Notes: generated by a model from the letters alone, not told the origin. Shown: positions 8,448-17,612, counted from the stretch's first letter. The stretch: DNA of 64,000 bases from Actinotalea solisilvae (GCF_016464425.1 NZ_JADDKQ010000020.1:104470-168469), one strand, 5' to 3'. Numbers and translations: made by a program.

Positions 8448-8520
8448 CTCCCCTGCCTACCGTCGTGACGGTCAGGAGCCCGACGCAGCCCGCGAGCTGC
8501 CCGGCAGTGCAGGGGGACAG

Positions 8521-11136
8521 GTGGCGCAGCACCTCGTCGTGGTCGGTGGCGGCATGGTCGCGCACCGTCTCGTCGAGGCGCTCCGGGACCGCGACGCCGA
8601 CGGCGCGTGGCGCGTCACGGTGCTCGCCGAGGAGCCGCGCGCCCCGTACGACCGCGTCGCCCTCACCTCCTACTTCTCGGGCCGCGACCCCGAGGACCTC
8701 TCGCTCGGCCAGCCCGAGCTGTGGTCCGACCCGCTCGTGCGCCTCGTCCGGGACACGACCGTCACGGCCGTCGACCGCGACGCGCGCACCGTCACCGCGC
8801 GCCGCAACGACACCGACCACGTCACCACCTACGCCTACGACGCCCTGGTCCTCGCGACCGGCTCGTCCGCCGCGGTCCCGCCCGTCGAGGGCACCGACCT
8901 GCCCGGCGTCTTCGTCTACCGCACGGTCGACGACGTCGCCGCCCTGCGCGGCTGGGTGGAGGAGCGCGGCCGGCGCTGGAAGCGGCCGGTGCGCGGCGCC
9001 GTCGTCGGCGGCGGCCTGCTCGGGCTCGAGGCGGCGGGCGCGCTCCAGGCGCTCGGCGCGCAGAGCACGGTCGTCCAGTTCGGCCCGCGGCTCATGCCGC
9101 TCCAGGTCGACGAGGGCGGCGGCGAGGCGCTGCGCCGGCTCATCAACGCGACCGGGGTCGCGGTCCGGCTCAACACCTCGACCACGTCGCTCCGCCCGGG
9201 TCGGGACGGCGCCGTGCGCCGCATGGATTTCGCCGACGGCGGCCGGCTCGACGTCGACGTCGTCGTGCTCGCGACGGGCGTGCGGCCGCGCGACGAGCTC
9301 GCTCGGGCTGCGGGCCTCCCCGTGGGCGCGCGCGGCGGCGTCGTCGTCGACGAGGCCTGTCGCACCGAGGACCCGGCGGTCTGGGCGGTCGGCGAGGTCG
9401 CGTGCATCGAAGGCTCCTGCATCGGCCTCGTCGCGCCCGGCTACGCGATGGCCGAGGTCGTCGTCGACCGCCTGCTCGGCGGCGCCGCCGTCTTCCCGGG
9501 CGCCGACACCGCGACCAAGCTCAAGCTCGCGGGCGTCGACGTCGCGAGCTTCGGCGACGCGTTCGCCACGACGCCCGGGGCGCTCGAGCTCGTCCACGCG
9601 GACCCGGTCGCCGGCCTCTACACCAAGATCGTCCTCTCGGACGACGCGCGGACGCTCCTGGGCGGCGTGCTCGTCGGCGACGCGAGCGCGTACGCCGCGC
9701 TGCGTCCCATGCTCGGGCGGCAGCTCGACGGGGACCCGGGGGCATACCTCCTCCCCGAGGGCGCCGGATCTGCCGGCCGACCGCAGACCTCTCTTCCCGA
9801 CGACGCCGCCGTCTGCTCGTGCAACAACGTCACCGCGGGCACGGTCCGGGCCGCGGTCACCGAGCACGGCTGCACCGACCTCGGCGCGGTCAAGGCGTGC
9901 ACGCGCGCCGGGACGAGCTGCGGCTCGTGCCTCCCGCTGGTCAAGAAGCTCGTCACGACCGAGCTGGAGAAGTCCGGCGTCACGGTGAGCACGGCGCTCT
10001 GCGAGCACTTCGACCTCTCGCGCGCGCAGCTCTTCGACGCCGTGCGCGTGAGCGGGCTGCGGACGTTCAGCGAGATCCTCGCCCGGCACGGCGCCGCGGC
10101 GCGGCCCGCGGGCTCGCGCGGCTGCGACATCTGCAAGCCGGTCGTCGGGTCGATCCTCGGCTCGCTCGGCGCGGGCCACGTGCTCGACGGCGAGAACGCG
10201 ACGCTCCAGGACACCAACGACCACGTCATGGCGAACCTGCAGAAGGACGGGTCCTACTCCGTCGTCCCGCGCATGCCGGGCGGCGAGGTGAGCCCCGAGG
10301 GGCTCATCGTCGTCGGCGAGGTCGCGCGCGACTTCGGCCTCTACACCAAGATCACCGGCGGTCAGCGGATCGACATGTTCGGCGCGCGGCTCGAGCAGCT
10401 GCCCGAGATCTGGCGGCGCCTCGTCGATGCCGGCTTCGAGTCCGGCCACGCGTACGGCAAGAGCCTGCGCACGGTGAAGTCGTGCGTCGGGTCGACGTGG
10501 TGCCGGTTCGGCGTGCAGGACTCGGTGGCGCTCGCCGTCGAGCTCGAGCTGCGCTACCGCGGCCTGCGCTCGCCGCACAAGATCAAGCTCGGGGTCTCGG
10601 GCTGCGCGCGCGAGTGCGCCGAGGCGCGCGCCAAGGACGTCGGGGTCATCGCGACGGACAAGGGCTGGAACGTCTACGTCGGCGGCAACGGCGGCTTCAC
10701 GCCGCGGCACGCGCAGCTGCTCGCCGAGGACCTCGACACCGAGACGCTCGTGCGGACGATCGACCGCTTCCTCATGTACTACGTGCGCACCGCGGACCGG
10801 CTCCAGCGCACGGCGCCGTGGATCGAGGAGGTCGAGGGCGGGCTCGACGGCGTGCGGGCGGTCGTCATGGACGACTCCCTCGGCATCGCCGCGGACCTCG
10901 ACGCCGCCATGGCCGCGCACGTCGAGGCCTACACCGACGAGTGGCGGGCGACCCTCGACGACCCCGAGAAGCTCGCGCGCTTCGCGTCCTTCGTCAACGC
11001 GCCGACGACGCCCGACCCGTCGCTGGCCTACGTCCCCGAGCGCGGGCAGGTGCGTCCCGCGACCCCGGAGGAGCGAGCCGGTGCCCGCGCCGGCGCCGTC
11101 CTGGTCGCCGGGACCACGCTGGAGGTGCGCCGATGA
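8521..11136 (+). CDS. nirB: Nitrite reductase (NAD(P)H) large subunit
   Basis: An 871-residue protein that reduces nitrite to ammonium in the cytoplasm, with electrons passing from NAD(P)H through FAD and Fe-S centres to sirohaem. Residues 1-390 form the FAD/NAD domain (VVVGGGMVAHRLVEAL; VVGGGLLGLEAAGAL). Cysteines from residue 432 (CSCNNV, then CGSC) make a BFD-like [2Fe-2S] region. C655 and C661 (SCVGSTWC) with C695 and C699 (GCARECAE) bind the [4Fe-4S]-sirohaem. GTG at 8521 is chosen because AGGGGGA lies just upstream and the GlnR box and likely promoter are between it and the earlier ATGs. It overlaps nirD by ATGA. Confidence 0.95.
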   Translation: MAQHLVVVGGGMVAHRLVEALRDRDADGAWRVTVLAEEPRAPYDRVALTSYFSGRDPEDLSLGQPELWSDPLVRLVRDTTVTAVDRDARTVTARRNDTDHVTTYAYDALVLATGSSAAVPPVEGTDLPGVFVYRTVDDVAALRGWVEERGRRWKRPVRGAVVGGGLLGLEAAGALQALGAQSTVVQFGPRLMPLQVDEGGGEALRRLINATGVAVRLNTSTTSLRPGRDGAVRRMDFADGGRLDVDVVVLATGVRPRDELARAAGLPVGARGGVVVDEACRTEDPAVWAVGEVACIEGSCIGLVAPGYAMAEVVVDRLLGGAAVFPGADTATKLKLAGVDVASFGDAFATTPGALELVHADPVAGLYTKIVLSDDARTLLGGVLVGDASAYAALRPMLGRQLDGDPGAYLLPEGAGSAGRPQTSLPDDAAVCSCNNVTAGTVRAAVTEHGCTDLGAVKACTRAGTSCGSCLPLVKKLVTTELEKSGVTVSTALCEHFDLSRAQLFDAVRVSGLRTFSEILARHGAAARPAGSRGCDICKPVVGSILGSLGAGHVLDGENATLQDTNDHVMANLQKDGSYSVVPRMPGGEVSPEGLIVVGEVARDFGLYTKITGGQRIDMFGARLEQLPEIWRRLVDAGFESGHAYGKSLRTVKSCVGSTWCRFGVQDSVALAVELELRYRGLRSPHKIKLGVSGCARECAEARAKDVGVIATDKGWNVYVGGNGGFTPRHAQLLAEDLDTETLVRTIDRFLMYYVRTADRLQRTAPWIEEVEGGLDGVRAVVMDDSLGIAADLDAAMAAHVEAYTDEWRATLDDPEKLARFASFVNAPTTPDPSLAYVPERGQVRPATPEERAGARAGAVLVAGTTLEVRR

Positions 11137-11651
11137 GCACGCAGACCACGAGCCCCGCACCCGCCGCGGTCGGGGGCGCGGGCCCTGCCACGATCCTCGG
11201 GACCTCGGGCCGGACCGCGTGGACGGCGGTGTGCCACCTCGCCGACCTCGTGCCCGAGCGCGGGGCCGCGGCGCTGGTCGACGGCGAGCAGGTCGCCGTC
11301 GTGCGCCTGGTGGACGACACCGTGCTCGCGGTGCAGAACCTCGACCCGTTCTGCGGCGCGCACGTGCTGTCCCGCGGGATCGTCGGGTCGCGGGGTGACG
11401 CGCCGACGCTCGCGTCGCCCATGTACAAGCAGGTCTTCGACCTGCGCACGGGCGCCTGCCTGGACCGGGTGGGCCGCGAGCCGCTCACGGGCGACGGCAC
11501 GCTGCGCACGTGGCCGGTCCGGACGGACGGCGGCCTGGTCCTCGTCGGCACCCCCCTCCTTTCCTCCCCTCGCCGAGATGACGACGTCCCGGGTGTGTCC
11601 GGGCGGCACGCGGGCGGGAGTCGGCATCTCGGGGAGGGGGTGGGCGGGTGA
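11133..11651 (+). CDS. nirD: Nitrite reductase small subunit
   Basis: A 172-residue Rieske-like fold protein, the partner of NirB. The core (about residues 25-135) reads VCHLADLVPERGAAALVDGE and then LDPFCGAHVLSRGIVGS and MYKQVFDLRTGACLD, which matches NirD. As usual for NirD, the full set of Rieske Cys/His ligands is absent. The C-terminal 35 residues are a poorly conserved Arg/Gly/Ser-rich tail. ATG overlaps the nirB stop, and the next gene starts within its own stop, so translation is coupled along the operon. Confidence 0.92.
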   Translation: MSTQTTSPAPAAVGGAGPATILGTSGRTAWTAVCHLADLVPERGAAALVDGEQVAVVRLVDDTVLAVQNLDPFCGAHVLSRGIVGSRGDAPTLASPMYKQVFDLRTGACLDRVGREPLTGDGTLRTWPVRTDGGLVLVGTPLLSSPRRDDDVPGVSGRHAGGSRHLGEGVGG

Positions 11652-12874
11652 CTGCACTGCTGGGGGTCGAGCTGGGCGGGCGGCGGGTGCTGGTGGCCGG
11701 GGGTGGGCCGGTGGCCGCGCGGCGCGTGCAGTCGATGCGCGTCGCGGGCGCCGACGTCGTCGTGGTCGCGCCCCAGCTGTGCGAGGAGCTGGCTGAGCTC
11801 GTCGAGGACCGCGTCGTGCGCTGGCGCTGCGGCGAGGTCCACGAGTCCGACGTCGACAAGGCCTGGCTCGTGCACACCGCGACCGGCGACCGCGCGGTCG
11901 ACGCCCAGGTGGCCGCCTGGGCCGAGGCCCGGCGCGTGTTCTGCGTCAACGCGGGGGCGGCCGACGCCGGCACGGCGCGCACCCCGGCGACGACGCAGGT
12001 CGGGGACGTCCTCGTCGGCGTCGTCTCGACCGGCCCGGCGGACCCCGGGCGGAGCCGTGCGGTCCGCGACCACCTCGCCGCGACGCTCCGCGCGGGCGGC
12101 GCGGACCTGCGCGGCCGGCGCGGGAGGTCGGACGCGGACCGGTCCGGCGGGCGCCGCCAGGGTCGCGTCGTCCTCGTCGGCGGCGGCCCGGGCGACGTCG
12201 AGCTGCTCACGCTGCGCGGGCGGCGCGCGCTCGCGGAGGCCGACGTCGTCGTCACGGACCGGCTCGGGCCCCGCGACGTGCTCGCCGAGCTGCACCCGGA
12301 CGTCGAGGTCGTCGAGGTCGGCAAGACGCCGGGGCACCACCCCGTCCCCCAGCACGAGATCGAGCAGATCCTCGTCGAGCACGCGCAGCGCGGGCGGACC
12401 GTCGTGCGGCTCAAGGGCGGCGACCCGTTCGTGTTCGGCCGCGGCGGCGAGGAGGTGCTCGCGTGCCGCGAGGCGGGCGTGCCCGTCGAGGTCGTCCCCG
12501 GCGTGAGCAGCGCGATGTCGGTGCCCGCGCTCGCCGGCATCCCGCTCACCCACCGGGGCGTCACCACGGCGTTCCACGTGCTCAGCGGGCACGAGGGCCT
12601 CACGGCCTCCGCGCGGGAGACGCTGCTCGACGGCGCGACGCTCGTCGTCCTCATGGGCGTGTCGATGCTCCCCGCGATGGTCGCGGACGCCCTCGCCGCC
12701 GGGGTCGACCCGGACCTCCCGGTCGCGATCGTCGAGAACGGCGCGACCCCGCGCCAGCGCGTGACGCGGGCCCCGCTGCGCGACGTCGTCGCGCGTGCGG
12801 CCGACGTCGGCGTGCGTGCGCCCGCCGTCATCGTGCTGGGCCGGGTCGCGGCGGAGGGGCTGCTGGATGGGTGA
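11648..12874 (+). CDS. cobA: Sirohaem synthase: precorrin-2 dehydrogenase fused to uroporphyrinogen-III C-methyltransferase
   Basis: A 408-residue fusion that makes the sirohaem precursor for NirB. Residues 1-150 are the NAD-dependent precorrin-2 dehydrogenase part (LVAGGGPVAARRVQSM; VFCVNAG). Residues about 170-405 are the SAM uroporphyrinogen methyltransferase (VVLVGGGPGDVELLTLRG; VRLKGGDPFVFGRGGEE; VVPGVSSAMSVPALAGIPLT). Iron insertion is not visibly covered by this protein and is probably done by the CbiX-like chelatase three genes on. GTG at 11648 overlaps the nirD stop codon. The name cysG would also be used for this fusion. Confidence 0.92.
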   Translation: MTALLGVELGGRRVLVAGGGPVAARRVQSMRVAGADVVVVAPQLCEELAELVEDRVVRWRCGEVHESDVDKAWLVHTATGDRAVDAQVAAWAEARRVFCVNAGAADAGTARTPATTQVGDVLVGVVSTGPADPGRSRAVRDHLAATLRAGGADLRGRRGRSDADRSGGRRQGRVVLVGGGPGDVELLTLRGRRALAEADVVVTDRLGPRDVLAELHPDVEVVEVGKTPGHHPVPQHEIEQILVEHAQRGRTVVRLKGGDPFVFGRGGEEVLACREAGVPVEVVPGVSSAMSVPALAGIPLTHRGVTTAFHVLSGHEGLTASARETLLDGATLVVLMGVSMLPAMVADALAAGVDPDLPVAIVENGATPRQRVTRAPLRDVVARAADVGVRAPAVIVLGRVAAEGLLDG

Positions 12875-14048
12875 GGCGCCCGCGCGGACGACGGCGGTCG
12901 GGACGGCCGGAGCCGTCGCAGCGCCCGCACCCGCACCGCACCTCAGCCAGGCGATGGCCGGGTGCGTCGTCCTCGTGACGGCGGACCGTCGCTCGGGCGA
13001 GCTCGGCGCGGCCCTCGCGCGCCGCGGTGCGACCGTGCGCCACGCGCCCGCCATGAGCATGGTCCCGCACACGGACGACGCGGCGCTCGTGGCCGGGACC
13101 CGCGCGGTCATCGCGGACCCGCCCGACGTCGTCGTCGTGACCACCGGCATCGGGTTCCGCGGGTGGACGGAGGCGGCCGACGCCGTCGGGCTGCTCGAGC
13201 CCCTGCTGGACGTGCTCGGCGCGGCGCGGATCGTCGCGCGCGGTCCCAAGGCGCGCGGTGCGATCCAGGCCGCCGGCCTCCAGGCCGACTGGGTGGCGGA
13301 GTCCGAGACGTCGGCCGAGATCGCCGAGGTGCTGCTGGGCGAGGGCGTCGCGGGTTCGCGGATCGCCGTCCAGCACCACGGCGCGGGCGCCGACGGGCTC
13401 GACGAGGCCTTCGCCGCGGCGGGCGCCCAGGTGCGCAGCCTCGTGGTCTACCGCTGGGGGCCGCCGCCCGACCCGGCCGCGCTCGACGCCTCGGTGCGTG
13501 CCGCGGCGGACGGCGAGATCGACGTCGTCGTCTTCACGTCGGCGCCCGGCGCCGCCGCGTGGCTCGCGGTCGCCGAGGACGCCGGCGTGGGCGCCGCGCT
13601 GCGCCGCCGGTTCGCCGACGGCAACCTGCTCGCGGCCGCCGTCGGGCCTGTCACGGCGAAGCCGCTGCGCGACGCGGGCATCGAGCCGCTCATCCCCGAC
13701 CGCGGACGGCTCGGGTCGCTCGTGCGCGCGCTCGTCGCGCACTTCGACGACCGGCGGACCCGGGCGCTCGTGACCGTCGCCGGACCGCTCCAGGTGCACC
13801 GCGGCGCGGCCGTGCTCGACGGCCGCGTGCTCGCGCTGTCGCCGACCGGGCTCGAGGTGCTCCGCCTGCTCGCCGCCGCCGGCGGCGGCGTCGTCCCACG
13901 CTCGGAGGTGCTCGCGGTGCTGCCCGGGGTGTCGACCGACCCGCACGCGGCCGAGGTCGCGATCGCCCGGCTGCGCGAGGCGACGTCGCGTGACCTCATC
14001 CGCACCGTCGTCAAGCGCGGCTACCGCCTCGAGACGGTGCCGCGGTGA
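12867..14048 (+). CDS. Uroporphyrinogen-III synthase-like protein with C-terminal winged-helix DNA-binding domain
   Basis: A 393-residue fusion. Residues about 30-280 resemble HemD (VVVVTTGIGFRGWTEAADAV; VVFTSAPGAAAWLAVA; AAVGPVTAKPLRDAGIEPLI). Residues about 300-393 form an OmpR/PhoB-type winged helix (LSPTGLEVLRLLAAAGGGVV; DPHAAEVAIARLREA; VVKRGYRLETV). The same architecture is known beside nitrite reductase genes in mycobacteria. It may close the uroporphyrinogen ring, regulate the operon in response to a tetrapyrrole, or both. A dedicated hemD lies at 33254-34144, so this copy need not be the main synthase. ATG at 12867 overlaps the cobA stop. Confidence 0.88.
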   Translation: MGEAPARTTAVGTAGAVAAPAPAPHLSQAMAGCVVLVTADRRSGELGAALARRGATVRHAPAMSMVPHTDDAALVAGTRAVIADPPDVVVVTTGIGFRGWTEAADAVGLLEPLLDVLGAARIVARGPKARGAIQAAGLQADWVAESETSAEIAEVLLGEGVAGSRIAVQHHGAGADGLDEAFAAAGAQVRSLVVYRWGPPPDPAALDASVRAAADGEIDVVVFTSAPGAAAWLAVAEDAGVGAALRRRFADGNLLAAAVGPVTAKPLRDAGIEPLIPDRGRLGSLVRALVAHFDDRRTRALVTVAGPLQVHRGAAVLDGRVLALSPTGLEVLRLLAAAGGGVVPRSEVLAVLPGVSTDPHAAEVAIARLREATSRDLIRTVVKRGYRLETVPR

Positions 14049-14890
14049 GCGCGCCGACGACGACGGACGTCGTGCCGCCCGAGCCGTTCGGCGCGCCCGC
14101 CGACGACCCGCGCCCGCGCGGAGCCGCGTCGGGGCGCCGGGCAGCGCGCCCGGGCCCGGCCGGGGTCCTCGTCGGCTGCTCGCACGGGACCGCCGACCCG
14201 GCCGGCCGCGCGACGATCCACGCCCTCCTCGCGGGGGTCGCCGCGGCGCGGCCCGAGCTCGACGTCCGCGAGGCCTTCGTCGACGTCCAGCAGCCCGAGG
14301 TCGCCGACGTCGTGCGGGACGCCCTCGCCGACGCCGGCCCGGACGGCGGTCCGGTCGTCGTCGTGCCGCTGCTGCTCTCGGCGGGGTTCCACGTGCACGT
14401 CGACGTGGCCGCGGCCGTGGAGGGGACGCGCGCCGTCGCCGCCGACCCGCTCGGGCCGGACCCGCGCCTCGTCGACCTGCTGCTCGAGCGCCTGGAGCAG
14501 GTCGGGACGGGACCCCGCGACGCCGTCGTGCTCGCGGCGGCCGGGTCGAGCGACGCCCGCGCGGCGGCCGCCGTCGAGCGCGTGGTGGCGGAGCTCGCGG
14601 CGCGGCGGGGCGGGGACGTCAGCGTGGGCTACGGCTCGGGCTGCGACCCGCGGGTCCCGGTCGCGGTCGCGGCGGCCCGCGAGCGGGTCGAGCGCGCCGG
14701 ACGCGGTGGACGCGTCGTCGTGGCGTCGTACCTGCTCGCCCCGGGGTACTTCCACGACCGCCTGCTCGAGGCGGGCGCCGACGTCGTCACGGCCCCGTTG
14801 GGGGCGGACCGGCGGCTGGTGCAGATCGTCCTGGACCGTCATCTCGAGCAGCTCGGGCACCTCCGCCTGCCCGCCGCCGCGCGTTCTTGA
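14045..14890 (+). CDS. Sirohydrochlorin chelatase (CbiX/SirB family)
   Basis: A 281-residue class II chelatase with two tandem CbiX-like halves. The first half has the active-site LVGCSHGTADPAG and PLLLSAGFHVHVDV; the second has VVLAAAGSSD and VASYLLAPGYFHDRL. It probably inserts iron into sirohydrochlorin to finish sirohaem for NirB. The first 40 residues are a Pro/Arg-rich, poorly conserved extension. GTG at 14045 overlaps the preceding stop and closes the operon. Its last 104 nt overlap the 3' end of the convergent diguanylate cyclase gene. Confidence 0.88.
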   Translation: MSAPTTTDVVPPEPFGAPADDPRPRGAASGRRAARPGPAGVLVGCSHGTADPAGRATIHALLAGVAAARPELDVREAFVDVQQPEVADVVRDALADAGPDGGPVVVVPLLLSAGFHVHVDVAAAVEGTRAVAADPLGPDPRLVDLLLERLEQVGTGPRDAVVLAAAGSSDARAAAAVERVVAELAARRGGDVSVGYGSGCDPRVPVAVAAARERVERAGRGGRVVVASYLLAPGYFHDRLLEAGADVVTAPLGADRRLVQIVLDRHLEQLGHLRLPAAARS

Positions 14891-16520
14891 CGCGGTACAT
14901 CGCGGCGTCCGCGGCGGCGAAGAGGTCGGCGGGGTCGGCGTCCCCGTCGAACGCGAGCGCCGTCCCGATGCTCGCCTCGACGTCGAGCAGGACGCTGTCG
15001 AGGTGCACGGGCGCGGCCACCGCCTGCTCGAGGCGGCGCGTCACGGCACGCACCTGGTCCTCGCCGGTGACCTCGGTGAGCACGGCACCGAACTCGTCCC
15101 CGCCGAGCCGCGCGAGGTGGTCGTGCGACCGCAGGCCCCCCGCCAGGCGCTGGGCGACGACCTCGAGCAGGCGGTCGCCCGTCGCGTGGCCGTAGGTGTC
15201 GTTGACCTCCTTGAAGCGGTCGAGGTCGATGAACAGCACGGCGACGCCCGCGCCCGCCGTGGCCTCGGGCAGCACGAGCCGCAGCCGGCGCAGGAGCTCC
15301 GCGCGGTTGGGCAGGCGCGTGAGGTCGTCGTGCGACGCCGCGTGGGCGAGCGCCTCGGCCGCGAGCCGGCGGTCGGTGACGTCCCGCATCTCGACGACGA
15401 GCCCGCCGACGAGCGGGTCCTCGTGCTGCAGGAGCGTCCACTCGAACCACCGCCGCTCGCTGCTCGCGAGCACGGCGAGCACGTCGAAGCTCGCGCGCGT
15501 CCCGGGGCCCTCGCGCACGACCTCGGCGAGCTGGAGGGCGACCGCGGCGCGCTGGTCGGGGTCGACCAGGTCGAGCAGCGAGCGGCCCAGGAGGGCCTCG
15601 GGCGTGTAGCCCAGGGTGCGCCGCACCGCGGGGCTCACGTCGGTGAGCCGGCCGTTGCGGTCGCTCACGGACAGGACGTCGGTGGAGGCGTCCATGAGCG
15701 CGCGCAGGCGCGCGTCGGCCCGTCCGAGCGCGGCCTGCGAGCGCTCGCGCTCGGCGATCGACGTCGCGACGTTCCACACGCTGAGCACGGCGACGGCGAA
15801 CAACCAGCCCGCCCCCACGTGGCTGAGGTCCTCCGGGAGGACGGTCGGCAGCAGGCCCGCGTGCACCCCGAGCTGGCCCGCGGTCGTGAACACCACGGTG
15901 ACGGCGGCGGCGAGCGGCCACGCCTGGCTGCCCGAGCGCTGGAGCATGACGATGGTGGCGAGCACCGCGGCGCCGGGCAGGAGCATGCTCCAGCCCGACG
16001 TCCAGGTGCCGGCCGCGAAGATGCCGAAGGCGACGACGAGCCGCAGCAGCGGCCGGTTGTCGAGCCGGCCCGCGCCGAGCCACCGCTGCACCGGCACGCT
16101 CGCGACCACGACGGCGACGACGCACAGCAGCGCGAGCAGCCAGGGGACGCCCGTGATGAGGCCCTCGTCGCGCAGCGCGGCGATGCCGGGCGTCGCGGCG
16201 GCCATCCACGCGAGCGCGCCGACGGCGCCCGCGGCGCGACGCACGCGCGGGCTCGGTCGGCGGGCGGCGTCGTCGTCGAGCGGACGCGCTGCGTGGGGTG
16301 GCAGGTGGGCGGCGTCCCGGCCGTGGGCCGTGGTGCGGAGCGCGGAGGTGTCCGGGGCAGTGGTGTCCGCTGCCGTGGTGTCCGGGGCGGCGGTGCCGGG
16401 GGCGGCGGTGCGGGGTGCTGCGGTGCCGGGTGCGGCCGCGCCGGTGGCAGCGGGGCTGCGCGCAGCGGCGCGGTGCGCAGGGGTGCGGGGCGCGTCGGCG
16501 CGGTGGCGGCCCGGCTCCAT
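14787..16520 (-). CDS. Membrane-bound PAS-GGDEF diguanylate cyclase
   Basis: A 577-residue cyclic-di-GMP synthase. Residues about 1-95 are an Ala/Thr/Pro-rich repetitive tail. Residues about 100-250 hold several transmembrane helices. Residues about 265-385 are a PAS sensor domain (VSDRNGRLTDVSPAVRRTLG), and residues about 390-550 are a GGDEF domain (HDDLTRLPNR; LFIDLDRFKEVNDTYGH; RLGGDEF). The catalytic GGDEF is intact, and RSHD five residues before it is an RxxD inhibitory site, so product feedback is likely. No EAL domain. ATG at 16520 is preferred because the upstream extension is not protein-like; the start is uncertain. Its 3' end overlaps cbiX by 104 nt. Confidence 0.88.
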   Translation of the reverse strand: MEPGRHRADAPRTPAHRAAARSPAATGAAAPGTAAPRTAAPGTAAPDTTAADTTAPDTSALRTTAHGRDAAHLPPHAARPLDDDAARRPSPRVRRAAGAVGALAWMAAATPGIAALRDEGLITGVPWLLALLCVVAVVVASVPVQRWLGAGRLDNRPLLRLVVAFGIFAAGTWTSGWSMLLPGAAVLATIVMLQRSGSQAWPLAAAVTVVFTTAGQLGVHAGLLPTVLPEDLSHVGAGWLFAVAVLSVWNVATSIAERERSQAALGRADARLRALMDASTDVLSVSDRNGRLTDVSPAVRRTLGYTPEALLGRSLLDLVDPDQRAAVALQLAEVVREGPGTRASFDVLAVLASSERRWFEWTLLQHEDPLVGGLVVEMRDVTDRRLAAEALAHAASHDDLTRLPNRAELLRRLRLVLPEATAGAGVAVLFIDLDRFKEVNDTYGHATGDRLLEVVAQRLAGGLRSHDHLARLGGDEFGAVLTEVTGEDQVRAVTRRLEQAVAAPVHLDSVLLDVEASIGTALAFDGDADPADLFAAADAAMYRVKNARRRAGGGARAARDDGPGRSAPAAGPPPTGP

Positions 16521-16632
16521 GCTCGTCCCCGATCGGCTCTCCCGGGACGGCCCGGCCCCCTCCAGCCGTCCGGTGCTGGGCTCAGTGTGGCGCGGGTGCG
16601 CAGGTGAGGCGAGGTGAGGGCGTCGAAGTACC

Positions 16633-16652
16633 CCCCGCGTGCGCACGCGGGG
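16633..16652. terminator. Perfect GC hairpin between CPBP and GGDEF genes
   Basis: CCCCGCGT-GCGC-ACGCGGGG is a perfect 20-nt palindrome downstream of the CPBP stop (16686) on the minus strand. No T-tract follows. It is a probable terminator separating the two minus-strand genes. Confidence 0.5.
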
Positions 16653-16685
16653 CGGGGCGGTGTCACCCGGTCGGACGCGGACGGC

Positions 16686-17552
16686 TCAGCCGACGCCGAG
16701 CCACTCGAGCCAGGCGTCGGGCAGCACCGCGAAGCCCACGAACGAGACGACGTCGAGCGCCGTGTGCGCCACGACGAGCGGCATGACGCGGCGCGTGCGC
16801 AGGTACCACCCGGCGAACAGCAGACCCATGACGACGTTCCCCGCGGCCATGCCCGGGCCCTGGTACAGGTGGTACGAGCCGCGCAGCAGCGCGCTCGCGA
16901 CGATCATCGCGGGCACGCCCCAGCGCAGCGCGCGCAGGCGCTCGAGCAGGTAGCCGACCGCGACGACCTCCTCGAGCAGGGCGTTCTGGAGCGCCGAGAG
17001 CACGAGCACCGGGACGGCCCACCAGTAGGGCTCGAGGCCCGACGGGTTGATCTGCACCGTGAGGCCGAGGGCGCGGGTGGCGAGGTAGAGCCCGAGGCCC
17101 GGGATGCCGATGACGGCCGCGAGCCCGAGGCCGGCGAGGAGGTCGCGACCCGGGCGGGCGCCGTCGAGCCCGATGAGGCGCGTCGCGCGCCGGCCGTGGG
17201 CCGAGAGCAGGTAGAGCGCGAGCACGACGGGGACGACGGCGAACGCGATCCCGACGAGCTGGTAGGCGAGGTCGAGCCAGGGCCGGTCGGACTGCTGGGG
17301 GTTGAGGGTCGCCTGCTGCTGCGCGAGGGGCACTTCGCGCGTGAGCCGGTCCCACAGCCGCAGGAGCGCGTACACCCCCGACTGGCCCAGCGACAGGCCG
17401 AGGACGATCCACACCTCGGCGCCCAGGCGCCGCCGGGCGCGGGCCTCGTCCGTGCCGGGAACGTCCGCGGCCGCGGGTGCTCCCGGGTCCGTCGGCGTCG
17501 CGGGCCGGGCCGCCGGGGCGCCGGTCGGGGGAGCGGGGTCGCCGTCGTGCAC
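16686..17552 (-). CDS. CPBP-family intramembrane metalloprotease
   Basis: A 288-residue multi-pass protein of the CAAX-protease/bacteriocin-processing (Abi) family. Motif 1 is LLEEVVAVGYLLERL with the Glu pair, motif 2 carries the His in LRGSYHLYQG, and motif 3 is VVAHTALDVVSF. These support an active glutamic-type intramembrane protease. A 40-residue Pro/Ala-rich N-terminus precedes the first helix. GTG at 17552 is chosen because TAGGTT (17559-17564, minus) is 6 nt away, suggesting a leaderless message; GTG at 17558 is also possible. Substrate unknown. Confidence 0.88.
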   Translation of the reverse strand: MHDGDPAPPTGAPAARPATPTDPGAPAAADVPGTDEARARRRLGAEVWIVLGLSLGQSGVYALLRLWDRLTREVPLAQQQATLNPQQSDRPWLDLAYQLVGIAFAVVPVVLALYLLSAHGRRATRLIGLDGARPGRDLLAGLGLAAVIGIPGLGLYLATRALGLTVQINPSGLEPYWWAVPVLVLSALQNALLEEVVAVGYLLERLRALRWGVPAMIVASALLRGSYHLYQGPGMAAGNVVMGLLFAGWYLRTRRVMPLVVAHTALDVVSFVGFAVLPDAWLEWLGVG

Positions 17553-17612
17553 GGGCACAACCTACGTCAGGGGCTTGACGCGAGTCGTGCCGAGGGTCAC
17601 GCTGAACAAAGA

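Noticed and set aside
8338..8520. ATG codons at 8338 and 8380 as the nirB start
   Set aside because: The GlnR box and likely promoter lie downstream of them, and the sequence before 8521 has no NirB similarity; GTG at 8521 has a good ribosome-binding site.
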